From positions 1 through 45,616 of the forward strand of contig CALKCM010000018.1 of assembly GCA_938086785.1 (NCBI GenBank): 45,616 nt of DNA. The letters run 5' to 3'. The stretch's first letter is position 1. The number at the start of each line of letters is the position of its first letter. A program made the position numbers and the translations under genes. Shown here in pieces: positions 8,863 to 17,199 of the stretch. Under the pieces are notes generated by a model. It was not told the DNA's origin, did no database searches, and worked only from the letters and a program-made list of their open reading frames with translations. Source of the stretch: an uncultured Bacteroidia bacterium (lineage in GTDB: Bacteria; Bacteroidota; Bacteroidia; NS11-12g; UBA955).

Positions 8863-10048
8863 ACTTTTCAAATATAATATCACATAAAGTAAACGCAAGT
8901 TTGCTTTTTTTCATTTGAGGAATATCAAAAACTTCCTTTTTTGTGACAATACTTACTTTGTTTTCATCGGATCCAAAGACTCCATTGGCGGCATGTACCG
9001 AATTTAAAACAATCATATTTGCGTTTTTCCGTTCGAGTTTTCCTTTGGCATTATCCAATTCATTTTCAGTTTCTAAAGCAAAGCCAACGACAAATTGTGT
9101 TTCTTTTTTGGAGTGCCCGATGGAGTTTAAAATGTCAGGGTTTTTAACGAGCTCAAGATGCAAGCGATCTGTTTTTTCTTTTTTTATTTTTTGATTGCTG
9201 CTTGTTTTCGGCCTGTAGTCGGCAACTGCAGCAGTCATCACGGCAACATCTGCATCGGCAAATTGCGCAATTACCAAGCGGTGCATTTCTTCGGCACTTT
9301 TTACAGGATATATATGCACTCCTTTGGGAGTATCTAAGGCTGTAGGTCCAGAAATAAGATGAACTTGTGCTCCTTGCTCTGCAAAAGCTGTGGCTATTGA
9401 ATAGCCCATTTTACCGCTGCTGTAATTTCCTATAAATCTTACAGGGTCTATGGCCTCATGCGTAGGTCCTGCAGAGATTACTATTTTTTTTCCTGCCCAT
9501 TTTTTCCCAGAGTACAAGATTTCTGAAATGTTCTCAAAGAGTTCTTCGGGTTCAGGCATCCTTCCTTTGCCAACCAGTCCACTAGCCAATGAGCCAGATG
9601 CGGGTTCTAAGTAGGTATGCCCCTGGTTTTCTAAGGTTTTAATGTTTTCTTGAACGCCAAGGTGTTCGAACATATCTAAATCCATGGCCGGCGAAAAAAT
9701 AACGGGACATCTGGCGCTCATAAATGTAGCTAGAAGCAAGTTGTCAGACATGCCTGAAGCCATTTTTGCGAGCGTATTTGCCGTGCAGGGTGCAATGAGC
9801 ATAATGTCTGCCCATAAACCCAATTCGACATGATTGTTCCATTCTCCAGTTTCATCATTCATAAAGTCCGAATGAACCGGATTTTCGCTGAGCGTAGATA
9901 AGGTGCCTGGAGTTACGAATTCCCTGGCACTCGGGGTGCAAATAACTTTTACATGGGCTCCACTCTTTTTAAGTAAGCGAACCAGTAAAGGTATTTTGTA
10001 AGCAGCTATTCCGCCACTTACCCCTAAAAGTATATTCTTATTCTCCAG
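8846..10048 (-). CDS. coaBC: Phosphopantothenoylcysteine decarboxylase / phosphopantothenate-cysteine ligase
   Basis: About 400 residues, two steps of coenzyme A synthesis. The flavoprotein decarboxylase half has KNILLGVSGGIAAYK, IAPCTANTLAKMASGMSDN (the PASANT region, with C-T for A-S) and SPAMDLDMF. The ligase half has GPTHEAIDPVRFIGNYSSGKMG, AAVADYRP, ELVKNPDIL and NANMIVLNS. No ATG, GTG or TTG lies in frame between the stop at 10094-10096 and the Met codon at 9862, which is far inside the decarboxylase domain. The frame is open with family sequence throughout, so the start must be unusual: CTG at 10048 (used here), ATT at 10057 or 10081, or ATA at 10033. It overlaps the rpoZ end, suggesting coupled translation. 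Confidence 0.88.
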   Translation of the reverse strand: MENKNILLGVSGGIAAYKIPLLVRLLKKSGAHVKVICTPSAREFVTPGTLSTLSENPVHSDFMNDETGEWNNHVELGLWADIMLIAPCTANTLAKMASGMSDNLLLATFMSARCPVIFSPAMDLDMFEHLGVQENIKTLENQGHTYLEPASGSLASGLVGKGRMPEPEELFENISEILYSGKKWAGKKIVISAGPTHEAIDPVRFIGNYSSGKMGYSIATAFAEQGAQVHLISGPTALDTPKGVHIYPVKSAEEMHRLVIAQFADADVAVMTAAVADYRPKTSSNQKIKKEKTDRLHLELVKNPDILNSIGHSKKETQFVVGFALETENELDNAKGKLERKNANMIVLNSVHAANGVFGSDENKVSIVTKKEVFDIPQMKKSKLAFTLCDIIFEKYENHS

Positions 10049-10370
10049 GTAATAAATCGCCCGCTTGTGGCAATCTCCAATAAATTTCGTCGTCTAATAA
10101 TTCTCTTGTCGCCTTTAATGTAGGCTTAGGCTGTCTTTCAAACATCAAAGAGATTTCCATTTGCTCACGATTTTCATGAATTTCTTCAAGACTATCTCCA
10201 TCACTTTCGTAGGGCTCTAGTCTATTTTTAATCTCTTCTTTTAATTTAGTGGAAAGTTGATTGGCTCTTTTAGAAATAACGTTTACCGCAAGGTATATAT
10301 TTTGAGTGTCGTCTTCTAATCCACGAACATCGATGGTTTCAGCACTTGTATTGGCAGTTTTATTACTCAT
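10038..10370 (-). CDS. rpoZ: RNA polymerase omega subunit (Bacteroidota type)
   Basis: 110 residues. The block NIYLAVNVISKRANQLSTKL matches the omega/Rpb6 signature (iy.av.iiakRAnqi), and ENREQMEISLMFERQPKPT is characteristic of the longer omega found in this phylum. Omega supports assembly of the beta-prime subunit. The ATG is 3 bases after the bamD stop and the 3' end overlaps coaBC, the conserved gene order in Bacteroidota. Confidence 0.9.
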   Translation of the reverse strand: MSNKTANTSAETIDVRGLEDDTQNIYLAVNVISKRANQLSTKLKEEIKNRLEPYESDGDSLEEIHENREQMEISLMFERQPKPTLKATRELLDDEIYWRLPQAGDLLPGE

Positions 10371-10373
10371 GAC

Positions 10374-11180
10374 TTATTTTTTTACGTTTAATTTTAAAAT
10401 ATTACTAGTGGCACTATTTACCAAATTGTTTACTTTAGTGTAATTGGATGGAACGCTTTTTTGATGGGTTCTAAGATAGCTATTCGCTAAATCTATCATC
10501 ACATTAAATCGTTCTTCTTTTTTAGTATCTATGCTATTAACGGCGTAATTGTATTGGGCTTGAACCATCATAAACTCCATCTCTTCTATATTTTCAATAT
10601 CTGGGTAGGCCTGCATCGTGTTTTGGGCACTTACCACGGCCGCTCTAAAATCACCTATCGTGTAATATTGAAACGTTCGTCCAATTTCTTTTTTCTTTAA
10701 GTTATTTCTAAACTCATCCAACATATCGTTGCATTGAGTTAAGTAAGCACTGTTTGGATTGTTGTTGGTGAAGATTTTTATTTTGTCAATAGATGCATAG
10801 GTATCTTGCTGATCTAGCTCAAAGGAATTACGAACCTTGTAACTGCACTCTAATGATTTAAAAGCACACTCCTCGGCATAATACCCATTGGGAAAATTTT
10901 CTACGTAGTCGTCAAAAAATAGGGTGGCATAGTCGTATTCAGCCTCCTCAAAGTAGCACTTTCCAGATAATTGCAACAAATATGCGATGGTATCTTTATA
11001 CCTAAAATGCTCTCTTAATTGGTCCAATAAACCAATGCTTTTGCCATATTTTCCATTCTCATAAAACTCATTGGCTTTTGCGTACTTTAACTGGTAATCC
11101 GTGCTCTTTAGCAATTTGCCGTAATTGCTGCAACCAATGGCAGAAAGGGCTATTGTTAATATGAGAATTGTTTGACGCAT
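10374..11180 (-). CDS. bamD: Outer membrane assembly lipoprotein BamD
   Basis: 268 residues. A short signal peptide with lipobox (AIGC) gives a lipoprotein beginning CSNYGKLLKSTD. Tetratricopeptide-like helices follow, with typical BamD segments YAKANEFYENGKYGKSIGLL, YLLQLSGKCYFEEAEYDYATLFFDDYVENFP and a YPD turn near residue 200. BamD is a periplasmic scaffold of the beta-barrel assembly machine at the outer membrane. It is the first gene of the operon and has a well-formed promoter. Confidence 0.92.
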   Translation of the reverse strand: MRQTILILTIALSAIGCSNYGKLLKSTDYQLKYAKANEFYENGKYGKSIGLLDQLREHFRYKDTIAYLLQLSGKCYFEEAEYDYATLFFDDYVENFPNGYYAEECAFKSLECSYKVRNSFELDQQDTYASIDKIKIFTNNNPNSAYLTQCNDMLDEFRNNLKKKEIGRTFQYYTIGDFRAAVVSAQNTMQAYPDIENIEEMEFMMVQAQYNYAVNSIDTKKEERFNVMIDLANSYLRTHQKSVPSNYTKVNNLVNSATSNILKLNVKK

Positions 11181-11188
11181 TTAAGGGG

Positions 11189-11219
11189 CAAATTTACGCT
11201 TTTTTTAAGTGGTTTCCAA
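11189..11219 (-). promoter_or_regulatory. Promoter of the bamD operon (TTG-N20-TAaaTTTG)
   Basis: TTG at 11219-11217, 20 bases, then TAAATTTG at 11196-11189, ending 8 bases before the bamD ATG. It matches both halves of the Bacteroidota sigma consensus. Confidence 0.8.
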
Positions 11220-11504
11220 GAGGTTTTGTTTTTGGCATGTTTGCTCGCTTTTGGTAGGCTTTAGGGATGTATCTTAAAAAGGGCTCTAAGGGTAATTTAG
11301 CCCACAACAAATAAACAATATCGATATACGTAAATGACTTCATGTACTTTTGAGGCATACCATTTGATTACTATATACTAAAGAAAAAGGAGAATGTTTG
11401 CTTAAGAGCGGTATCAGAGGATTTTTTAGAGGTTTAGACCCTTAGGAACTCATTGATGTTTAATAAAGTGTACATTTTTATTGTATTATTTAGTATACAC
11501 AATT
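11220..11504. other. Intergenic region between divergent bamD and barrel/coiled-coil gene
   Basis: No gene seen. It holds a small GGGCT/AGCCC hairpin (~11281-11303) and a plus-strand TActTTTG at 11345-11352 without a -33 partner. The promoter of the plus-strand gene is not clear. Confidence 0.5.
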
Positions 11505-14500
11505 ATGAAAAGAAAAACTACATTACTTGCTGCATTCGCTGCACTGTTTGCGGGTCAATTGCAAGGGCAACAGAGCCTCGGATTACAATCAGGAAACTTT
11601 AGTACTCCCTACGCTGCGTTCCTAAATCCAGCCAACACATATTCGAGTAAATCTCGAACCTATCTTAATCTTTATACGGCAAGTATGGGGTATACTACAA
11701 ACGCCTTTAGCTATAATTTTCCGGTAAATCCTTTTCGATTAAACAACCGGAATTTCGGAATTAATCACACCAACGCCAATGGAAATCTAGATTTTAGAGA
11801 TGATTTTCTCCAATTGAAGGATGTAGAGAATGCCAAAGGCTATTTGCTCAATGAGAATTTTGGACCTTCGCTATTCTTTAGAGCCAATCGATTTAATGCC
11901 TATGGCTTTGGAATTAAAAGTGTATCGGGGGCAAGTTTTAATGGCATTAATGCCAATACCGCACAATTGATGAGGTATGGAACGGATACCTCTGGAGGTG
12001 CGTTTACTGGAACAAATGCTCTAGAAAAAGATAAGTGGTACTCCAACGATGCTTTTGGAATAGATGCTTTGAGTTACCAAGAATGGTTTTTTTCATGGGC
12101 TTATGCAGCTCGGGATGAAAGAAATTCTTTCGTGAAAGTGGGTGTTACCTTTAAAGGAATTTTAGCTCAAGGGCAAGCAGGTTTGCATGCAAGTTCGTTG
12201 GACTATCGGGTAAATTCAAATAACGAATTAGAGGTAAGAAATACAGATCTCGCCTTTACTCATACGAGTGATGAAACGGCATCTCAAGTCATGCAAGATC
12301 CTTACGGTTTGAATTTCTCTGATAACAGTGGTGCGGGAGCAGGAATTGATGTGGGATTTGTATATGAAAATAGGCCACGTTCGAATCGAAAGACGGTTCA
12401 CTCCAAAAGCAGAATTAACTGCTCGGATGAGAAGGCCAATGAATATAGCTGGAAATTTGGAGCGAGTTTAACAGATCTAGGCTTTATCTCGATGGATGGG
12501 AGTCGAAATAACTTAATGAATAGCAGCAATATTTCTACCTGGAACTACAATAGCAGCTTGTTGGATCAAACGGCATATGCCCAAACTCCTTATGATCGAT
12601 TTGCTCGAGTGGATCAAGCCTTTATGCGGCAACTAGGAGCTACTAATAAAACGGGCTATAGTGTATATACACCCGCTGCGGTTAATGCAGAATTTGATGT
12701 GAGATTGAACAAAGGGCTTTATCTAGCGGCTAACTGGACGCAGAACCTACTCTCGAAAAATACGCGAGGGCTAAAGCGGAATTCTTACCTCGCCCTTACC
12801 CCACGTCGAGAAACAGAAAAATATGAGATTGGTTTTCCGGTTGTTCTAAACCAAGACTATACTCGCCTTAATATAGGGGCTTATGGACGCTTAGGAGCTT
12901 TTGTTTTTGGTACGGATAATTTAGCTGGTTTAGCAGATGTTCTATCCAATAACGAGCATAGCAGCGGAAGTATATATTTTGGGGCGCGTTTTAAGATTGA
13001 TAATTGTGCGGCAGATAAAAAGGTGCTGAAAAGAATGAAAAAGCAACCTGAAGAGGTAACGGAGGATGAGGTATTTTGGTCAGATACACCAAAAAATACG
13101 GATCGTATTGTACGTGTAGAAAGAGATACCATATACAAAGTACTTAGGGATACGGTATACAAAAGCCCCAAAACAAGCGAGGGTGATTTGAGAAAAGTGC
13201 AGGAGTTGAGGAAAAGAGAAGAGGATGTGCTAAAACGAGAGAAAGGCCTCAGAGATCGAGAGCTTGAGGTAACTAAAAGAGAAAGCAAGGTGGGTACAAG
13301 TGGCTCAGGTGTTGCGGACGAGGAATGTCAAAAAGAACTGTTTTATGTGAAGCGAGATAGAGATAATCTAAAATCTAACAATAGCGTTTTACAAGATAAA
13401 ATCAATCAATATGAATTTGATTTAAAGAAGGGTGAGTCACGAATCGCAATTGTAGAAGCGGAGTCGCTTAGGTATAAAAAAGCCGCCAATGAATGTGAAG
13501 ATCGAAGCTTGAAATCATCGGGAGAGATTGAGCGATTAAAAGAAGCCCTCAAAAGGTGCAGTGTGGAAAGCAAGAACCCTTGCGAAACACAAACGAAAAG
13601 CTTAGAGTCTCTGCTAAAAATTGAAAAAGAGAAATTGAAGAAATCTGAAATTGAGATTGTGAAACTTAAGAGAGCGCAGACCTACTTAGATAAAGAACTG
13701 CGAAAATCAAAAGCGCAATACATTGTTCTGAAGAAAACGAACGATGACTTGGTAAAACGATGGGGTGAAAATGGAGATTGTTGTGGAGCTTACTCAGGGG
13801 CTACCAAGGAAATTGAGTTGCTTAAGAAACAAGTGTTAGAATTGCCTACAGCCAAGACAAGAATTGTTTTTTTGGAGAAAGAAATAAATATTCTCAAGCG
13901 AAAACTGGCGCAAGAAATGGACAAGCCTAAAGGCAGCGATTGCAGCAGTGAAAAAGCAAAAATTAGTAGTCTGGAAAAAGAAATCACAAATCTTAAAGTC
14001 ATTGTTGCGCAGGAAAAGGGTAAAGCCAAAGGCAGCGATTGCAGCAGTGAAAAAGCGAAAGTAATTAGTCAAGCAAAAGAAATTACAACCCTTAAAGCCA
14101 GTTTAGCTCAGGAAAAGAGTAAAGCTAAAGGCAGCGATTGCAGCAGTGAAAAAGCAAAAATTAGTAGTCTGGAAAAAGAAATCACAAATCTTAAAGTCAT
14201 TGTTGCGCAGGAAAAGGGTAAAGCCAAAGGCAGTGATTGCTCCAAAGAAAAGGCGCGGATAGTTGTTTTAGAAAAAGAACTGAGTGCTGTTAAGGTTTCC
14301 TTGAACAAGGAAATTGCGGAAGGCAAGCGCAAGCAATTAGAACTAGAGGAATGCAAGAAAAAAGCAGGTGCGGTGAATCAGTCAGAAATTACGCAACTCA
14401 AAAAAACCATTCAGCAAAAAGAGGTTCTTTTGAAAAGTAAAGATGGAGAAATTCTTAAATTGAAGGCAGATTTAAGTTCGAAAAACACAAAAATAAAGAG

Positions 14501-15026
14501 CCTTGAAGCAGAATTAGTTGCTTGTAAGGCCAAGGGCTCAAAAGACTGCAGCAAGTGCGAAGAAGAGCTCAAACAATTGAAATTAGAATATGAGAGCTGT
14601 AAAAACTCGAAACGTTCTTTGCAAGCAGAATACGATTACTTATTGAAAGATAGAACCAATTGGAAATCTAAATACGACAAGTGCACGAAAGATTTAGAAA
14701 ATGCAGGTTCAGGTAGCTCAGGAAAAGTGAAAGAATTAGAGAGTAAAATTGTGACTCTTAATCGCACCATTGCTACTTTGAATAGTGAGTTGAAAAGAAA
14801 AGACGAATCGTTAAATACGCTTCAAGCGTCTTATGAAAAGTTGAGTAAAGAGAAAAAAGGATTGTCAACAGAGAATATCAGTTTAAAAGCAGAAGTAACT
14901 TCTCTTAAGTCAAAGTTAAAAGCAATGACTTCTGAACGAGATGCCCTGAAGATAAAATTGCAAAATTGTCAAAATGCCGGCGGTGAGGGAGCCTCTTCTC
15001 CAAAGGGGGAGCTGCAAGTAAAGTAA
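11505..15026 (+). CDS. Predicted outer-membrane beta-barrel protein (DUF5723-like) with long cysteine-rich coiled coil
   Basis: 1173 residues from the ATG at 11505, which starts a signal peptide (MKRKTTLLAAFAALFAGQLQG-QQ); an earlier in-frame ATG at 11481 would spoil it. Residues ~20-500 have the alternating aromatic/polar strands of an outer-membrane barrel and open with LGLQSGNFSTPYAAFLNPAN, as in the DUF5723 family. A linker with RVERDTIYKVLRDTVYK (~535) leads to a ~600-residue Lys/Glu-rich heptad region with 17 cysteines and a 33-residue tandem repeat at ~809-940. It is flanked by bamD (divergent) and the EVE-pyrR-pyrB unit and appears monocistronic. A structural or anchoring role is inferred; no enzyme motif is visible. 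Confidence 0.75.
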   Translation: MKRKTTLLAAFAALFAGQLQGQQSLGLQSGNFSTPYAAFLNPANTYSSKSRTYLNLYTASMGYTTNAFSYNFPVNPFRLNNRNFGINHTNANGNLDFRDDFLQLKDVENAKGYLLNENFGPSLFFRANRFNAYGFGIKSVSGASFNGINANTAQLMRYGTDTSGGAFTGTNALEKDKWYSNDAFGIDALSYQEWFFSWAYAARDERNSFVKVGVTFKGILAQGQAGLHASSLDYRVNSNNELEVRNTDLAFTHTSDETASQVMQDPYGLNFSDNSGAGAGIDVGFVYENRPRSNRKTVHSKSRINCSDEKANEYSWKFGASLTDLGFISMDGSRNNLMNSSNISTWNYNSSLLDQTAYAQTPYDRFARVDQAFMRQLGATNKTGYSVYTPAAVNAEFDVRLNKGLYLAANWTQNLLSKNTRGLKRNSYLALTPRRETEKYEIGFPVVLNQDYTRLNIGAYGRLGAFVFGTDNLAGLADVLSNNEHSSGSIYFGARFKIDNCAADKKVLKRMKKQPEEVTEDEVFWSDTPKNTDRIVRVERDTIYKVLRDTVYKSPKTSEGDLRKVQELRKREEDVLKREKGLRDRELEVTKRESKVGTSGSGVADEECQKELFYVKRDRDNLKSNNSVLQDKINQYEFDLKKGESRIAIVEAESLRYKKAANECEDRSLKSSGEIERLKEALKRCSVESKNPCETQTKSLESLLKIEKEKLKKSEIEIVKLKRAQTYLDKELRKSKAQYIVLKKTNDDLVKRWGENGDCCGAYSGATKEIELLKKQVLELPTAKTRIVFLEKEINILKRKLAQEMDKPKGSDCSSEKAKISSLEKEITNLKVIVAQEKGKAKGSDCSSEKAKVISQAKEITTLKASLAQEKSKAKGSDCSSEKAKISSLEKEITNLKVIVAQEKGKAKGSDCSKEKARIVVLEKELSAVKVSLNKEIAEGKRKQLELEECKKKAGAVNQSEITQLKKTIQQKEVLLKSKDGEILKLKADLSSKNTKIKSLEAELVACKAKGSKDCSKCEEELKQLKLEYESCKNSKRSLQAEYDYLLKDRTNWKSKYDKCTKDLENAGSGSSGKVKELESKIVTLNRTIATLNSELKRKDESLNTLQASYEKLSKEKKGLSTENISLKAEVTSLKSKLKAMTSERDALKIKLQNCQNAGGEGASSPKGELQVK
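13932..14327 (+). repeat. Four 99-bp tandem repeats coding for coiled-coil units
   Basis: Units begin at 13932, 14031, 14130 and 14229, each 99 bp (33 residues) and each beginning GSDCSS or GSDCSK. Units 1 and 3 are nearly identical while unit 2 differs (an A-B-A pattern), and unit 4 is degenerate. Confidence 0.9.
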
Positions 15027-15047
15027 ATGAGTAATGAATTTGGGTGG

Positions 15048-15086
15048 GACCAGAAATATTGTCGAAATAAGACATATTTTTTGGTC
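15048..15086 (+). terminator. Imperfect hairpin after the barrel/coiled-coil gene
   Basis: A 16-base arm beginning gacc pairs at about 13 positions with an arm ending ggtc, with a 7-base loop. It sits 21 bases after the stop codon. The T-rich tract lies inside the 3' arm, so it is not a textbook terminator. Confidence 0.4.
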
Positions 15087-15216
15087 TTGTCTCAAATGTT
15101 AGCCTGTAAAAATGCGCTTTGCATTTAGGTTAAATGAGCGCTAAGTACCCATAAATAGGAGCTGCGCGAGTGTTTTAAAGAGTGTTTCTCTTGGTTTTAA
15201 TGGACGAAAAAGAGGT

Positions 15217-15247
15217 TTGCCCATCCAAAAAAACGAACTTAATTTTG
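15217..15247 (+). promoter_or_regulatory. Promoter of the EVE-pyrR-pyrB unit (TTG-N20-TAatTTTG)
   Basis: TTG at 15217-15219, 20 bases, then TAATTTTG at 15240-15247, 4 bases before the ATG. Both halves fit the phylum consensus; the mRNA is probably leaderless. Confidence 0.8.
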
Positions 15248-15251
15248 AGGC

Positions 15252-15662
15252 ATGCACTATTGGTTGATTAAATCCGAACCATTTAAATATAGCTGGGATC
15301 AATTATTAGAGGACAAATCGACATTTTGGGATGGGGTACGAAACTATCAAGCTCGGAATAATCTGAAAGCGATGAGTGTGGGAGACCTTTGCCTATACTA
15401 CCATTCAAATGAGGGAAAGGAGATTGTTGGAATTGCTGAAGTAATTAAAGCGCATTATCCGGATCCAACCATTGACGATGAGCGATGGGTTGCCGTGGAT
15501 GTAAAGCCCATTAACACTTTATCAAATCCTGTAACCTTGGCCATGATAAAATCAGATGAACGTTTAGAAAGCATGGCTTTGGTAAGACAAGGACGATTGA
15601 GTGTAGCTCCGGTAACGGAGGATGAATACAATATAGTGATGGAATTATCGGAGAATGGCTAA
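15252..15662 (+). CDS. EVE domain protein
   Basis: 136 residues, a single EVE domain. The start MHYWLIKSEPFKYSWDQL, then FWDGVRNYQARNNLKAMSVGDLCLYYHS and VGIAEVIKAHYPDPT, match the bacterial/thymocyte nuclear protein 1 subgroup. EVE domains share the PUA/YTH fold and are thought to bind modified bases in DNA or RNA; the ligand here is unknown. The 3' end overlaps pyrR by 8 bp, so it is the leader gene of a pyrimidine unit. Confidence 0.9.
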   Translation: MHYWLIKSEPFKYSWDQLLEDKSTFWDGVRNYQARNNLKAMSVGDLCLYYHSNEGKEIVGIAEVIKAHYPDPTIDDERWVAVDVKPINTLSNPVTLAMIKSDERLESMALVRQGRLSVAPVTEDEYNIVMELSENG

Positions 15663-16203
15663 ACCTCGGCTCATATTAGATAACGAAGCGATAGACTTGA
15701 TTATCTCAAGGTTTGCTCTACAGATAATGGAAGATCAAGCCAGCGATGAAGTTGTGGCCATTATTGGGTTGCAGCCCAGGGGAGTGGAATTTAGTCGTAG
15801 AATTTATGCAAGAGTGAAAGAATTTTTTCCGGAGAATGACCTTTTATATGGGGAGTTAGATATTACGTTCCATAGAGATGATGTAGGAAGAGGTGAACAG
15901 ATACTTGTTCCAAAAGAAACGTATTTGAGATTTAGTACGGAAAATATTAAGATAATACTTATTGACGATGTATTGTATACAGGAAGAAGTGTGCGAGCAG
16001 CGCTGGATGCCATTGTAAACTTTGGCAGGCCAAAGCAGGTGGAGCTAATGACGCTCATAGATCGAAGATATAACCGCGAATTACCCATATCTCCTGATTA
16101 TGCAGGAGCTACTGTGGATTCGAGAAGTACCGGTGAGAAAGTAAAAGTAGATTGGCTTGATAATGATAATAAAGTATGGCTAATAGAAAAAGTAAAGAAA
16201 TAG
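15655..16203 (+). CDS. pyrR: PyrR-like bifunctional pyrimidine regulator / uracil phosphoribosyltransferase
   Basis: 182 residues with a type I phosphoribosyltransferase fold. The PRPP loop IILIDDVLYTGRSVRAALDAI and the upstream IIGLQPRGVEFSRRI, LDITFHRDDVGR and LIDRRYNRELPI fit PyrR. In Firmicutes PyrR binds pyr mRNA to cause attenuation and also makes UMP from uracil. No attenuator was seen near this gene, so only the enzyme role is directly supported. It overlaps both the EVE gene (8 bp) and pyrB (28 bp). Confidence 0.92.
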   Translation: MAKPRLILDNEAIDLIISRFALQIMEDQASDEVVAIIGLQPRGVEFSRRIYARVKEFFPENDLLYGELDITFHRDDVGRGEQILVPKETYLRFSTENIKIILIDDVLYTGRSVRAALDAIVNFGRPKQVELMTLIDRRYNRELPISPDYAGATVDSRSTGEKVKVDWLDNDNKVWLIEKVKK

Positions 16204-17141
16204 AATCAACTGCCATGCAGCACTTGCTTGGTATTAAAGACTTGGATGTCTCCAGTATTCACACTATTTTTTCTACTGCAGATCAGTTTAAAGGGGTTAT
16301 TAATAGTCCAACAAGAAAAACTCCGGCCCTTAGAGATGTGACAATAGCTAATGTTTTCTTTGAGAACAGTACGCGCACCAGAATCAGTTTTGAGTTGGCC
16401 GAAAAGCGTTTAGGCGCAGATGTTGTCAATTTTTCGAGCAGCAGCAGCTCGTTAAGTAAGGGAGAAACCCTTATTGATACCATTAATAATATTCTTAGCA
16501 TGAAAGTAGATATGGTGGTTTTACGCCATCCATCTCCTGGAGCTTGTAAGTTTTTAGCTCGCCATGTAAATTCAAAAATAATAAATGCAGGGGATGGGAC
16601 GCATGAGCATCCAACGCAAGCCTTGTTAGACGCCTACTCAATAAGAGAAAAGTTTGGCGATGTAGAAGGCAAAAAAATAGCTATTGTTGGTGATATTCTC
16701 CACAGTAGAGTGGCACTGAGCAATATTCATTGTTTGCAAAAACTAGGGGCTGAAGTAACCTTATGTGGCCCTAAAAGTTTAATTCCGTATCAAATAGAAG
16801 ATTTAGGAGTTCAGGTGAATTACAATTTACAAGAAACGTTGGAATGGTGTGATGTTGCAAATATGCTTCGCATTCAACACGAAAGGCAAGATGTTAAATA
16901 TTTCCCCAGTTTAAGGGAATATGCGAGCCTTTACGGTCTAACTATGGATAAATTGAACGCTTTGAGTAAAGAAATTACAATTATGCATCCAGGTCCCATA
17001 AATAGAGGGGTAGAGGTTACTTCTGAAGTTGCAGATAGCAATCAATCCATTATTTTGCAACAGGTAGAAAATGGAGTGGCGATTCGCATGGCAGTCCTGT
17101 TTTTGCTGGCTCAATCGAAATTGAATAAAATCATTCACTAA
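16176..17141 (+). CDS. pyrB: Aspartate carbamoyltransferase, catalytic chain
   Basis: 321 residues. It condenses carbamoyl phosphate and aspartate, the committed step of pyrimidine synthesis. FENSTRTRISFELAEKRLGAD is the carbamoyl-phosphate motif, and SSSSLSKGETL, HEHPTQALLDAYSI, VGDILHSRVALSNI and MHPGPINRGVE complete the active site. The start at 16176 lies inside pyrR; an ATG at 16215 (MQHLLGIKDL), 11 bases after the pyrR stop, is an equally possible start. No pyrI regulatory chain is nearby. Confidence 0.96.
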   Translation: MANRKSKEIESTAMQHLLGIKDLDVSSIHTIFSTADQFKGVINSPTRKTPALRDVTIANVFFENSTRTRISFELAEKRLGADVVNFSSSSSSLSKGETLIDTINNILSMKVDMVVLRHPSPGACKFLARHVNSKIINAGDGTHEHPTQALLDAYSIREKFGDVEGKKIAIVGDILHSRVALSNIHCLQKLGAEVTLCGPKSLIPYQIEDLGVQVNYNLQETLEWCDVANMLRIQHERQDVKYFPSLREYASLYGLTMDKLNALSKEITIMHPGPINRGVEVTSEVADSNQSIILQQVENGVAIRMAVLFLLAQSKLNKIIH

Positions 17142-17154
17142 GTACTCACAATTA

Positions 17155-17185
17155 TTGGTCATTCTGACGCGCAATTGTACCTTTG
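17155..17185 (+). promoter_or_regulatory. Promoter of mdh (TTG-N20-TAccTTTG)
   Basis: TTG at 17155-17157, 20 bases, then TACCTTTG at 17178-17185, 14 bases before the ATG. Both halves match. An ORF extension upstream of 17200 would run through this promoter. Confidence 0.85.
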
Positions 17186-17199
17186 CCTCAGAACAAATT

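Noticed and set aside
9862..10048. Frameshift or truncation of coaBC
   Set aside because: The frame is continuous with conserved CoaC sequence up to the rpoZ overlap; only the start codon is unusual.
15087..15251. PyrR-dependent attenuator before the pyr genes
   Set aside because: No anti-terminator/terminator pair is visible and the promoter lies only 4 bases before the first gene, leaving no leader.
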